Origin: Chrysomallon squamiferum
Lineage: Eukaryota > Mollusca > Gastropoda > Neomphalida > Peltospiridae
Assembly: GCA_012295275.1 (NCBI GenBank)
Contig: CM022670.1
Coordinates: forward strand, 31,705,938 to 31,769,937
Direction: 5' to 3'
DNA: 64,000 nt
Shown: piece by piece, positions 39,838-53,861 of the stretch
Layout of the letters: every line of letters starts with the position of its first letter
How positions within the stretch are numbered: position 1 is the first letter of the stretch
Translations under genes and position numbers: made by a program
Notes under the pieces: model-generated
Told to the model about the DNA's origin: nothing
Seen by the model: the letters and a program-made list of their open reading frames with translations, nothing else
The model's database searches: none

Positions 39838-42800
39838 CGTGCGTGAATGAGTGAAATTATTTTTGGTTAAATCTGACTCTTTTGTGGGAGTAAATGAAGC
39901 ATTGTTGGTTTATCTAAGATTTGCTTTTCTCTTCTAATTCTATTTTTTAATAATTGTTATTTTCCATTGAATCACATCTAATAGCAAGCTTTATTTTTGT
40001 GCTGTGGTCTTGTTAAACAAGCATACATACATTCTTGTTTTGCTCATAATACCAAGATAATTACGAGAAAATTAATTATTATTTAAAAAACGTTGTTGTT
40101 TTTTTCAATTAAAAAATAAACATAATTCTCTATTTTTATTATTATTATTATTATTTTTTTTTTTTTTTTGAACAGCATCTTTTTCAAAGAGCGACAGTTC
40201 CAACACAAAAAAACTAAAATACAAAGGCAGTGTCAAAGTTCAGAGTGAATATATAACCTCAAAACTGTCTGGAAATTTTGACTACAACAAGAAAACCAGC
40301 AACACAAGGGTCATGTTTGATTACAATATTCCTAAAGTGATCAAAAACAAGATCACTTTTGGATGCAAGGTCATCAACAGAAGTACAGCAAGTCTTAAAA
40401 AATATGATATCAGTGTGTATGTATTAATTATAAATTGATTAAGTTTGTTTGTTCTCTAAATATCTTTTAATCATATTTTATATGTGTGTGTGTGTGTGTG
40501 TGTAAATTTTTTATTATGCCTTTACCAGTAACCATCGCAAACCATTTAGCATCACGATATAAAGATTGCTTTTAAAACCAAACATATTCATTAATATCAG
40601 TTATTTTGGATTTGAAAAAAAGAAATATATTTGAAGTTTATAAATAAAAAATCTTTCATTTTTATTATATTTAATTATTGTGGACAGACCTATGGCAGAC
40701 ATGTTCAGCAATTTAATGTTGGAAATAATACTTTCTAAAAGACTTATATTCTAACCAGCCATATTATTGACAGGAATATGGATGCAAAACACACTCCAGA
40801 CTACAACTTCTTGTTAAAGATGAATGTTAACCATAATAAAGAGCTAAGTGAAGTCAATATTAAGGCAAAACATGGGATAACTGTTAAAGACAAGAATGAT
40901 TCAAGAAATCAGCTGACTGCATCAGTGTCTGTCAACCACAGGAACATATTTTCTGAACATGGCTCTGTGGATTACACTATTAGAGCTGAATATCCTTCGA
41001 AAGTAAATAATCTTTAATTATTTGATTAATTAATTAATTTTTTGTTTGTCTGTTTGTTTTTTATCTATTTTCTAAATATTTTTTTAATATATATATTATT
41101 TTAATTTATTTATTATTACTGTTACTGTTATGTTTTTTTTTTTTGTTGTGGCAATCTTCATTTATATTTTTACTTTCATTATCATTATCATCATCATTTT
41201 ATCATTATTATTATAATCTGATTTAATGGGGTTTTTTCAATAATTATTTAATAAATACAATTTTTTAATGAAAGATACAGTGTTAAATGTTTTTTCTTCA
41301 CATCATCATCATTTTCATTATTTCTTTTAGTATTGTCATCATCATTATTATTATCAATGACTTTGGTTTACAAACTCTGTTATTAAAAAACCTGGAATAA
41401 AATATTTTATAATTATTAGTAGAAGTAGTAGTATTTAAAATGTTTTTTTTAAAAAAGACTGTATTATTTTGTTTTTCTTTTTACATTATTTGTTCATACG
41501 GTTTTATTTTTAATTTTAGAAAATACACTACCTTGTGAAAGCAGACCATGGATGGAGTAAAAACTCTTTCACATCAAGCTTTGATGTCCGCAGCAAACGC
41601 AAATCAGTTGTTGAAGCCAGGATCAGAATTCGAAATCAAACCAAGAAATACAAACAATATGATGCCTTATTTAGCTTGGTGTATCCTGGTCGAAATTTTT
41701 CATTATTTAGCAATTTTACTGAAACCAAACAAAATGAGTATCTTCTCATGCTCAAGGTACAACATCAGGAAGGACTGAAGTCGACTGCTGTGGCTCAGTA
41801 CAAAGTAGTGAATAAAAATGAGTATGACTTCTCCACAGATATCCAGATTCATGGATATGATCTTCTTCACGTTGACGCACTGGCAAAACTGAACTGGCAG
41901 GATTTCCGAACTAGATTACAAAGTACATATCGTAATGACAGATTTGGTATTGATATTTCATCTTCAGTTGATAAAAAACCATATGGAAAATGGAGTGCAA
42001 TGTTGCAGATACCCTCTATAATACTGAAAGCTAGTGCAGATGGAGGCAAGAAAGGAAAGAAGTATGTTGGTAATACAGAACTAGCTTGGGAAGCAGATAA
42101 TAATGAAAGAGGAAAAATTGCAGTGGAAACTGACTTCATTGTGAGTGTTCCAAAAGGAGAGCCATACAAGATTGGTGGAAAAATACATGTAACAACACCT
42201 TTTGAGGATTTCACCAATATTGAATGTGAAATGTCATATGTGAACAAAAACAAACATTTTACATACATGTCAAAAGTGGACTGGGGAGGCAAAAACAAAC
42301 GTCTGTCAGTGGATGTGGATCTGATTAAGCCATTTAATATCAATAACATTAGATTTGTTTCAACAATAATTACACCTTTTGAAGGATACAGCACAATAGA
42401 AGCAATACTTATTCACAAGTATGACAAAGCACTGGAGAGCCAGCTGACTGGAAGATGGGATGATGACTATATTGATGTACAAATTAAAGAATCACACATA
42501 TTTTCAAAACCTCAACGTCATTTAGAGGCTGAGTTTGAATTTAAGTCAAGCATTCCGGATTACTCACAAATGGGTGTCATTCTTAAGCATAATGATAATG
42601 GGAACAAAATTCAGAGCAGAGCAGAAGCCAACAATAATGGTAGAAAATACTCATTTGATTTGAATGCATCTGTTATAAAAACTGGCTGGGATTTCAAACT
42701 TGATGGAACTCTTTATCTTATTTGTCCTTCTCAAACCATACGCACATCCATTCATCACAGCCACTTGTTCCTGAACTCTTTAAACACTACTTTTAGTTCA

Positions 42801-45800
42801 GAATATAACCGCAATCAAAAAGTGCTGCTGCAGATAATTGCTAATCATGAGAATAGAGTAAATCGTGAAATCAGTGGCAACATTATCCTTCAGACACCAT
42901 GGGATGGTATGAGAGACATAGAAATTAATGTAAATCATAAACACAATGCAGATTTCATGCAGAGCACTTCAGTTTACAAAGCTGATGGTATAACAACTGG
43001 AAAGATTGATGTTAATTTCAAGAAGGAAAAAGCTCAAATAGATTTTGACTTTCTGCTGAGGAATCCCTATACATCTGATTTCAGAACCAAACTGAATTCA
43101 AGATATGGTAGGCCATACAAAACTGGACACTTTGAAGTTGAATGGTCAAGAACTGACAAAATATCTGTGGATGGTTTCCTTGACTTGAAGAAGGATACAA
43201 AGACCTATAATGCAGATCTCAGAATAACAACACCATTTGAAGAAGCACACTCTATTCAGATAACATCAAAGTCAAATTTACAAGAGAATGAAAGAATTTC
43301 AGAGTTGGACTTTAACTGGGGTCATGGCAAATTCTTTAGAACTGAAATACAAACTCGGTTTGATAGACTGAAAAAAATCAGAGCTAAAATGTTTACATCA
43401 GTATTTAAAAAATTGAAAAATATTGATCTTGGTTTTGATTTCACTGGAGACATCAAGAACACACTAACTGTAAATGCTGACATGGAGGTGAAACCAGTTT
43501 TTGAAAAAATAAGTACAAGTTTACACTATACACTACAGCCAGAATTATACACAAAACTGAAAATAGATACTCCTTTTAAAGAATTCCCCTCCCTCGAAGT
43601 TACATCATCATCTCAGTCGAAAAACTTGGAATACACAAGACGACATTTAGAAATTAAATACTTTCCACAAAAGGTTCTGAGAGCAGATGTAACCTATAAC
43701 ATCAGGAATTGGCAGAATATGAATACCTCATTGGAGATTAAGACTCCGTTCAGTGTCATGCCTGAACTGAAGGCCAACTTATTATTTAAAAAAACAGAGA
43801 TGGCTATGGAAGGAAAGGCTGTAGTGGAAACTCCATTCACTGAAGTGAAAGAAGTGAAAATTATTTTCACACATTTGCAAACAGATAAAGTGGTACAGAC
43901 AAATGCTGAAGTAACTTATGGAACAAGTAAACAAATCAAGGCTGATGTGAATCTTCTGATGAATGATGGTATTGATGGTTCATTCACTCTCATGAGTCCT
44001 TTTGATCCAGTCAGAAGAGTACATTTATCTTTGAAACACAATGGCAAGAAAGGCAATTTCATATCACATGCTCAATTAAACTTTGGCGAAAAGAGATTTG
44101 AAGCAGAAACTAACTTTAATTATGGTACAAACACAACAGGCTCCTTCTCAATTAAAACTCCATACAAAGGACTGGAAGATCTAAAAGCAGAATTTTCAAA
44201 ACAAGGTCCTCTGAGTAATTCTGATATCAGGGGTTCCATTGTCTATGGTAACATGAACAAAAGAGTGGAAGGATCTTTGAAACAGAATTTTGACAAATCT
44301 CACTTCTTTGTTTCCACATTACTGAAATCTCCATACACCAGTGACTTTGCCCTAACCATGGATCACAAGAGGACAATGTATCCAATGAACAGTAAAATTG
44401 TAATTGCACTGGGCAATAATTACACATTCAGCAGTGATTTTACTGTTACCAAAGATGATAAAACACTTTCAGTCAATATAAATGCTGTTTATAAATGGAA
44501 ACAAAAGAATGGGAAAGCTGAAATCTTTTTCAAAAATGAAGGAGATTATGAGAAGCTCAATTTGAAAATTGTCACTGCTGTTGAAGGAGTGGAAATTAAA
44601 ATTAATTCTGGATACAACAAAGGTGATAAAGTTAAAGGTAACATAAATATGAAACTGCCTTTGGAGAAATTCCCTGCATTTGGCTTCTCATTTGAACACA
44701 TTACCAGGAAGAATGGTTTTGTCACAACTGGCAACGTAAACTGGAACAATATTGAAGAAATTCAGGCAAAGATTGACCTTTTCAAAATAGACCTTAAGCG
44801 TTTAGAAGTCACAGCTGATGTTACTACAAGCTTCAAAGGTTATGAAAATAGCTATGTTCACTATGAGCATAACATCAAGAAAAACAGTCTGAAAGGAGAG
44901 GCTAAATTTGCTGTAGGAAAAATAGGTCCATATGGCTTGAAATTGGAATCAGCAATAAGTTCAGAGCAGAATTATGAATATGTCTTAACAGCAGCAACTC
45001 CACATAAAGGTTACAAACATGTCAGACTGCAAGGAGATGTGTCAGTCATCAGTGACCTTATCTCAGTGTCTGGTCAATCAGAAATTGGAAAGTTTGGTGT
45101 CATTTCTCTACATTCAACATTTAACATTAAGTCAGATCCCAAATCATTGTTAATAAATGTGAAAACACCATACAACGGTTTTGAATCCATTTTTGCTTCA
45201 GTTACACTCCAAAACAAATTAGACAATTTTAAGATGGATTTGTCCTTTGATTCAACAAAAACTGGTAAACTTACCACAGAGATGTCATCTAGATATGTAT
45301 CTTACAATGACATGAATGCCCATTTAGCAGTGAAGACTGTTTATAATAAGCTGAAGAATTTGAATGTGATGTTAGAAAGATCAAAACATGGCCCAGAATA
45401 TCACAACATTGCTGAACTGCAGTGGAATTCAAAGAAACCAATCAAAGTAGAAATAACACATACATTACCAGAGAAAGACTTCTATAATGAAATTTCAATC
45501 ACAACACCTTACAAAGATTTACAAAGCTTTAGCTGGAAGATTGAACACAAAAACAGCAGCAGCAAACTAAAAGACTTGACAAAGATTACATATAACAACA
45601 AAACCTATTTTGATGCAGAAATTGAATATGAGTTCTCTTCCATTTACAAAGTTTCCACTAAACTTCGACAACCAAGGCAAATGGAAGCAAAAATGTCCTA
45701 CAGAAAAACCAGTACAGAATTCAGTAATGAACTGTACATTAACTGGAACAAGAGTGATCCAGAAAGCAATGTACATTTTGTAACTGATTACAATAACAGA

Positions 45801-48245
45801 TCACCTCACAAGGGGACTGACAGTGACTTCCAGGTCAAAGTTATCCATCCAGCCAGGATTCTTGGCATTGAAGGCACATACAAGAAACTTCCAACACACT
45901 TTCACCAGAAGGCTTTAATAACTTGGGACCAGACAAAACATGGTTCTATTGCTTATGATGTTGAGTGGATGGATCGAAGTAACTGGCTGAAAAATGAATA
46001 TGAAAGCAGTGTGATGATTGTCTTGCCCATAAGATCCATCAAGGCAACTGCTGCCTACAGCAACTCCAGCACATCACGTTTTATGGATGCTTCATTCCTA
46101 TGGGATGCAGACAGAGATGTGAAAAAACAAGTGGGATTAACAATTGACTGTGATATTGATGGAAAGAAAAAGAAAACAGACTTTACCCTGCATGTACCAG
46201 CAATAGAAAAGGTTAGTTTAGTTATACTTTATGCAGTCATAACATCTGCTCATGTTAATATATTTTCATTGTTCAGCTTTACTGATATTAACTTTCTAAA
46301 CTAAATAAAATTAATAAGATCATGAAAACCAAAATTATGTGGCTATAAATAAAAATAAAAAAGGAATGTTTAAAAAAAAAAAAAAAAAAAAAAAAAATTT
46401 GTTTTTTTTTTTTTTTTTCAATACTTGCTAGCTGTGATGCATATTTTTAGTTTACTATAAAATGTTTTAGGTTATATCAGGTTTATGACAGTGCTATGGT
46501 CTGCAGCTTAAATGTTTGATTTTTTTTATCATAAGATATAATTTTTTTCAGCAATATCTGTGATCATTAACATTCTCCACATTTTTATGAATAATGTGTA
46601 TGACAATAAATAAATGTTGATTCATTCTAGGACTATAAACTTGGAACTGAGATAATCCATGATGAGGGTAACACCATATTTGACGGGCGACTGGATTTTT
46701 CATATTCTAAACAGCCAGAGAAAACCATCATTCTGACATCCAAATTAGAAAAAATTAACTGGAATGAAATTACTGGAGACAGAAATTACAGTCTGGCTTT
46801 TGGTGTGACACATGCAGCTACTGATGTTGATGTGAAAGTGTCATCACACATTGGTCGTATGCAGAGTACATATTCTGCTGGAGTTGATATGTTGTACTTG
46901 ACGGCTGATAGCAAGAGGAAGAACATTGCTCTTCGTGGTGCTGTGGACAGATTGCGCCAGGAGATAGAATTACAGGTAAAAAATACATTTTATCACATCC
47001 ACCTGGGAAATGCTTGATGTCGAGTCTAGCAGATTCACTTAGCAAAAGCTTGCAGTGTGGTTTTACATATCCACTTAGTAAAAGCTTGATATAGCTCTCT
47101 GGTCTTATTGGTCACATGATCTAACCTCAATGGTCTGTCATTGATTTATATATCATTCAAGCCAGAACACACTGGCTGATTCTCTGTTTATGGGAAGGCA
47201 TTTATAAAAATCTAGGAGCTAACTGAAAGAGAGCAGCTATTGCAATCAAGCTGTGGTTTTCAGACTCTTAATTTGTCTTTAAAACTTAATTATATGTTGA
47301 GTATGTCTTTAAATTAAAACTTTTTTTCTTCATTTAGGCAGCAACACCACTGCAGTCAGTTTACATCAGTGGAAGAATGGACAGAAAGGTGCCATATCAC
47401 CTGACAGTGAAGAAAGTCGATGACAACATGAGATCTGTCAGTGCTGATATGTTAGTTGATCCCAGAACACGAAATCTTGAGCTCAGCCTGGTCTATGATG
47501 CAGGTACTATTAAAAAGCCCTCTTTAAATAATACTTATTATTAATTATGGTCCATACAAAATACTGGATTAAGAAAAACAATCATTATAATAAACAAAAT
47601 ATTCAAAGTGTTTGTTTATTCACCAATATTTATTTAATTCTCTAACAATAATTATTTTTAATTACTGTCTACACAAAAATTGGGATTAAAGACAATAAAA
47701 TTTCAAAATACGCTTCAAGTGACTGCTCCTATATATATGATAATAAATAAAATATTCCAAAGGTTCAAACCACAATTATTTTAAATTATTGTCCACATGT
47801 AAAATTGGAGGAAGAATAATTACATGTAAAAATACACTTCAAATAAATCTGATATTTTTTTTTTCTTCAGACAAACCTCAGAACAAGATATTGGTATCAG
47901 CTAAATATCTCAATGATAGTGCTGTTGAAGCCAATCTGTTCCATGCAGCAGGAGCAGACGTTGTCTCAGAGAGTATGATAGCAGTCCGTCTGAATAGCTC
48001 ACACATATTACACACACGAATTACATGGAGACCCACAGCTGTAGTGGAAATTCAGGTAACACTGTATTTTAATTCTGAATAACTGCAAGTATCTCCTGGA
48101 GAATAATCATTTTGAAGTAATGAAAAGCAAGGGATTACTGTTATTTTGTATACATTTTGAAATGACCTATTTATATGTCTGTGGTACTGTGTATTTGCAT
48201 ATGTGTGTGTGTGTGTGTATATATATGTGTGTGTATGTGTGTGTT

Positions 48246-48276
<31 letters not shown>

Positions 48277-48305
48277 GACTAAGTATTTATGTGTGTGTTT
48301 GGTGC

Positions 48306-48337
<32 letters not shown>

Positions 48338-51128
48338 GTGTGTGTGTGTGTGTGATATATTACGCTTAGAAACAATGTTGCCTAACCCTTAGAACATAAT
48401 TAAAGTATTTACAAATTTTAATACTCACTAGTTGTTCACTGGTACATTAAAATGAGACTGATTAGACTTTTCTGATACTGTTGGACCTTATCAACATCTA
48501 TCACTATAAATTATTTCTTATTTCATTGAAATTAGTCCTCGGCAGTTCATACTGAAATTGTTGTTAAAACATTTCCAGGTATTTTGACCTTAAGAAAAAT
48601 ACACTCCAAATATGTATATATATATATTTCTGTTGTCTTACCTTTATATGTAAAAATGCAAATATAAAACAAATATGTATGTATTATAATGTGTCCCAAT
48701 ATTGTCAAATTTCAGAGATACTTTTCTAAGAAGTCTCACCTAGCCTCCTACAAACTTATAGAATCATTGAAAAACATCAATGAAGCCATTGCATTGGAGG
48801 TTCTTGGCAAATACAATGCCATAGCCCGCGAACTAAGTCAAGAACTGGAACCAGTATTTGGATTTCTTAAAATAGAAATGAGCGACATGACAAATAGTCT
48901 AACTAAAATGCAGACCCAAATGCGTCGTGCCTATAGAAGAAATGATCTCTACATTAGAGATTTAGGGCAGTCACTCAACATGGGATTTGACATGTTGATG
49001 TAAGTTTAATTTTCATTACTGGATAAATGGATGGATGAAAGGGTGGACAAATAGATGGATGGATGGACAGACAACAATCACTGAAAAACCCACTATTTAC
49101 ATAAACTAATTTTATCAAAAGTTTCATATTCCAAGGGACAGGAAAACACATACCGTGGTCAGACATTGGTTGGAACAGAGAAATATCCCAAAGAGTGTGT
49201 TTGAAAGGACTGATGCTGAAAACTATTATACTTCTACTAATCTTCTAACAACTGTTCTACCTTCATTCTAATAATAATTCAGTAAAACTGTATTTAATAA
49301 TATAATGTTAACTTACTTGTGAAAATCTTATTCTTGTTTAAAATATTGTGGTTCTTTGCAATTATACTATTTAAAACAAAATAACATTCATATCAAATTG
49401 ATGTTTGTTCCTTATATTTTCTCTTTGTGATGTTTCTGTTGTAGTAAATCACTGAGAAAAATTGTTTATGACTTCAACCAGTTCTGCAACGAGACAGAGA
49501 TGGCTTTGACCTATTTTACCAATTCTCTCAAGAGTTACCCTGTGGCTCACAAATATGATGAATTTGTCAGTCATGTTGTAAACAGGTTGAAGGTAATACA
49601 CAGTATTATATTTTATTTTATTTACAAATATATGTATCATGCTTCATTAAGTATAGCTTATAATTATGATGTAACTTGTTTTTTGTTGTTTTGTTTTTCT
49701 TGCTACTGTTTTTGTTTGTTTTGTTGAGGGTTTTAGTTTGTTGTTTATTTTTGTTTTTTTAAATGGTAGATAGAAATATATTGATTTAAAAATACAAACT
49801 GCTTTCTAACACAGATTTAGAGTATCTAAATGTAACTGCACAAATCTTGATAACTAGAGTTCTCTGTTCATTTATACATATATTAAATAACAGTTCTTGT
49901 AACATTATTTCTACTTGTCTGTGTGGTAATATTTTCTTCATTTTGTTTTGTTATTTTATTTTTCTTATTTTTCAGCTAGCTCTCTTTTTCATATACTTAT
50001 ATATAGAGAATAAATAAAATATGGGCAAATAAAATATTGTAATTCCACATTTAATTTTTATAATTATAACATTATGTGGAATTACAATATTTAATACACA
50101 CATACACAAACAGACACACAGGCACACATATGTACATACTTACATACATATATATATATATATATGTAATCGTACATACATATATATACACACATCGACC
50201 TACATCGATATATACATTTTTTTCTCTTTTTCAGATGGGAAGGCAGATAATCCAAGCCAAGATCAATGAACTCTCTTTCATTCTTAATGGCTTCTCAGAA
50301 AAACTCTACCTCATTTATTTAGACAGATCAAGAAAACTTCATCGTAAACTCCAAGGTTTTCATTTTAAATATGTTTTACTTCTGCAGATTATAAAAGCTC
50401 CAAAGAAGTTATAATTGTAGTTTCGAATATAAGTAAAGTAAAAGTTGAAAAAAGTAAAAAATACATGTTTATTTATTAATATATAGTTAAAAATATTTTT
50501 TTTTTATATAAAATATAACATTTCATATATTTATCATACAAATAAGAAATCATAATATTAACAATCCTTTTAAATTAGAAATGAAATATACCTTTGACTT
50601 TTTACCTAAAAGACACATTAACAAAGGATAATTGTATTTATTTTGTTCTGCCTGTCACCTATGTTAAACAGAGGGAAACATTCTTTAACAGTTTCATGAT
50701 GTTAAGGATAATATTATTTATTTTTATTTTGTAACATATTGTATGATTTTACATTCAAATAATAGAGAGCACAACTGAAATGAACACTACTTAAAGTCCA
50801 TATACCTTCCCAATGTTTTCACCATCAACAACCTTTTTAATTAAATTAATTTTTATCTGGATCAGTATTTTAAATGCCTGTCTATTCAGCAAGTCAGTTT
50901 TATTAAACTAACAAACTACATGGATCACAGTTTTTGAACTACTTTCATAAAAGTTCAGTTTATGATAATAACATTTAAGTTTTTTCCATCAGTGTCAGTA
51001 AATAGCATATTTAAACTGAAAAAATTAACAATTCTTGGTAATAACCTCAGTTTAGAATAACACTACTTATTTTTGTTTTGAATTATGGAATAATAATAAT
51101 TATAATAATAATAATAAAAAACCCAACA

Positions 51129-51159
<31 letters not shown>

Positions 51160-51764
51160 GAGTAATAGTTCAAATTAAGTTTATGACAACAATATTTTAA
51201 GTTTCTTTTTCCCCTCTTGTGACTCCATAATCAATTCATATCATAAATGAAATGAATAAGTCCTTAATTTTTATATTTACTTCACTGAAATTCAGTTCAG
51301 AACAATAATAATTTTGGGGGGGTTATTTTCAGATGTTATGCAACACCCTCACATGCAGAAAATACAGAGAAAGTATGGTGAAATCATGTCAAATATCAAT
51401 GCTTTGCCAGACATAGATTATTCCAAATACGCTTCTTTGCTTGACAACCACATCCAGACTGTCTTGCAGACATTAGAAATGAAAGACACCTACAACAAAA
51501 TGATACACAACTCCAACCAGGTGGTCAGAAAACACATGAATGCTGTCTTGAATGATCCAGATGTTCAAAAGGCTCATGTCATATTAAATGAGATGTATCA
51601 ACAGGTTAGTATTTATGTGAAATTAATTGATGATGACAACAATTATATTACTTTTTATTACTATTTTTGTTGCTGTCATTATAATTATTCTTCTTCTTCT
51701 TATTATTATTATTGATAGTAGTAGTAATAATAGTAGTAGTAAGCTTTATTATTATTAAATTACA

Positions 51765-51842
<78 letters not shown>

Positions 51843-53795
51843 AGACAATATATATAATTGTACAAGAACACTTGCATTATTGTTCATAAAGTTTAATTCT
51901 GAAGTTGCAGAAAAATAGGTTATTTTTTTGTTGAATTCAATATGATTGTTTTATTTTTATTATTCTAATTTTTAAAATTTACTCCAAGATGTGCTAATTG
52001 ACAAATTTTATTATTAGCAAAGATTTGTTGTCTTGAATAAATAAAATAATTACTGGGATTTATACAAAATATAATTATGTCAAAATAGTTCAAAATATCT
52101 ATTTCATTAATCAGTGAAAAAATTTGTGAATTTCATTATTATTATTATATAATTATAGATTATATTCAGATGATAATAATAATCTTGAACAGTAAAGAAA
52201 TGAAAAAAAAAAAAAAACAGTATTTAATTGAAATACTTAACTGAATGTTTAAAGCTAACTCAGCAGTGTTAAAGAGAGGTTTGGTAATATGACCTTGAGT
52301 AATTTTGATATAATACTGTTACAGGGAAAATGGGCCTACAACTACTGGAAAGTGGATGGATCAGTGAGAAGTGCAATGATGAAACTGTATGAGATCATTA
52401 AAGATGCTCTCTTCAAGGAACTGAATACACTGAAAAATATCTGGATAGATCTGGACAGGTCAAGAATAATCATCTTTGATCCACAGCGTGGAGAACTGCA
52501 GTTTGAAATTTATCTCCCGATTCCTCTCAAATCACTGGCACATCCTCCCAGTGAAGGAATCAATGACTATGTGACTAAAGCTAGGAAGTTTGTCAACCGA
52601 TATGTTCCTGGTTCCAAGAAGTCTGTCTGGAATTCATATTACAAAGAGCTGAGCTCCCTAGACACATCTAGATGGTTACAGCCTTTTGATGGTAAAATTG
52701 AGTTTTTATTAATTAATTAACTTATTATTATTATTATTATTATTTTCTTCTTTTATTAATTTTAATATTAACTATTTAATTTGGCCATTGTTCTAAATTT
52801 AATTTGTGACATTCAAAAAATAAAAAAATAAAAAAATTACTTTTAATATTAAATATAAAAATATTTAAGTGACTTAGAAAAAATAATTCTTTTACAGGAA
52901 TTATACAAATACACAAAGAGCAATCAGGTTATAGATATGTAGATTCAAGAAAAGAAAAATGTATTTCTGGATTTACAGAATCAGTTATTAATGTTATAAA
53001 CTGATTTCAAGTTAGCATGTCAATTTCATGAAAACCATTTAAAAATTACTTGAAAAATACTGAGTAAATATAAATTATTCAGAGATATTAATATTCTTAA
53101 TGGTTTGGTTCTATAAAATGTACTCAACCATATTAATTATTATAAATGTGTTTGGTAATGATATGAACAAATAGCCAAAATATATCTTATATATGTCTAA
53201 GTAATTATTTATTTATTTGTTAAATATAGTTAAATTTACCTCAGTCAAATGTATACTGAAAAGTAAACTAAGGAAATTTTTGTTTTATTTTAGCATACGC
53301 TTCTGTTGTGGGAAACCAACATTTCATTACATTTGACAAGACTCATTTTGAATTTGCTGGACGATGCAGTTATGTATTGGCTAGAGACATGATAGATGAC
53401 AACTTCACTGTCATCCTCAATTACAACAACAACCCCCGTGATCCAAAGAAGGAGTCAATTTTAATTATGATGAGAGGTGTCAACATTGAAGTAGATCAGA
53501 ACAGCAAGGTGAATTTTAAAACCTGTGTTTTACAAAATGATTTAAAAGCTTGATAAATGATATGCAATGAAGAATCCTTCTTTGGAGAAGGCTGTTTTCC
53601 ATTCTAGTCAGTTCCTAATTACTGGTTTATCAAAACTCCATGGTGTGTTTTTATATCTTTGATACTCATTAAAGATCCCATACAATTAATAAGAGTGGTC
53701 TCTAGAATGTCTTCATTGGTTTTCTTAATTAAAATTATTATTATACAACAGTATATGAGTGACAGATAGCTATTAAGAAATGTTTTTAATACATA

Positions 53796-53861
<66 letters not shown>

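Noticed and set aside
41867-42394. 175-residue antisense frame in the giant exon
   Set aside because: A shadow of the coding strand; no domain, and the sense frame is strongly supported by family similarity.
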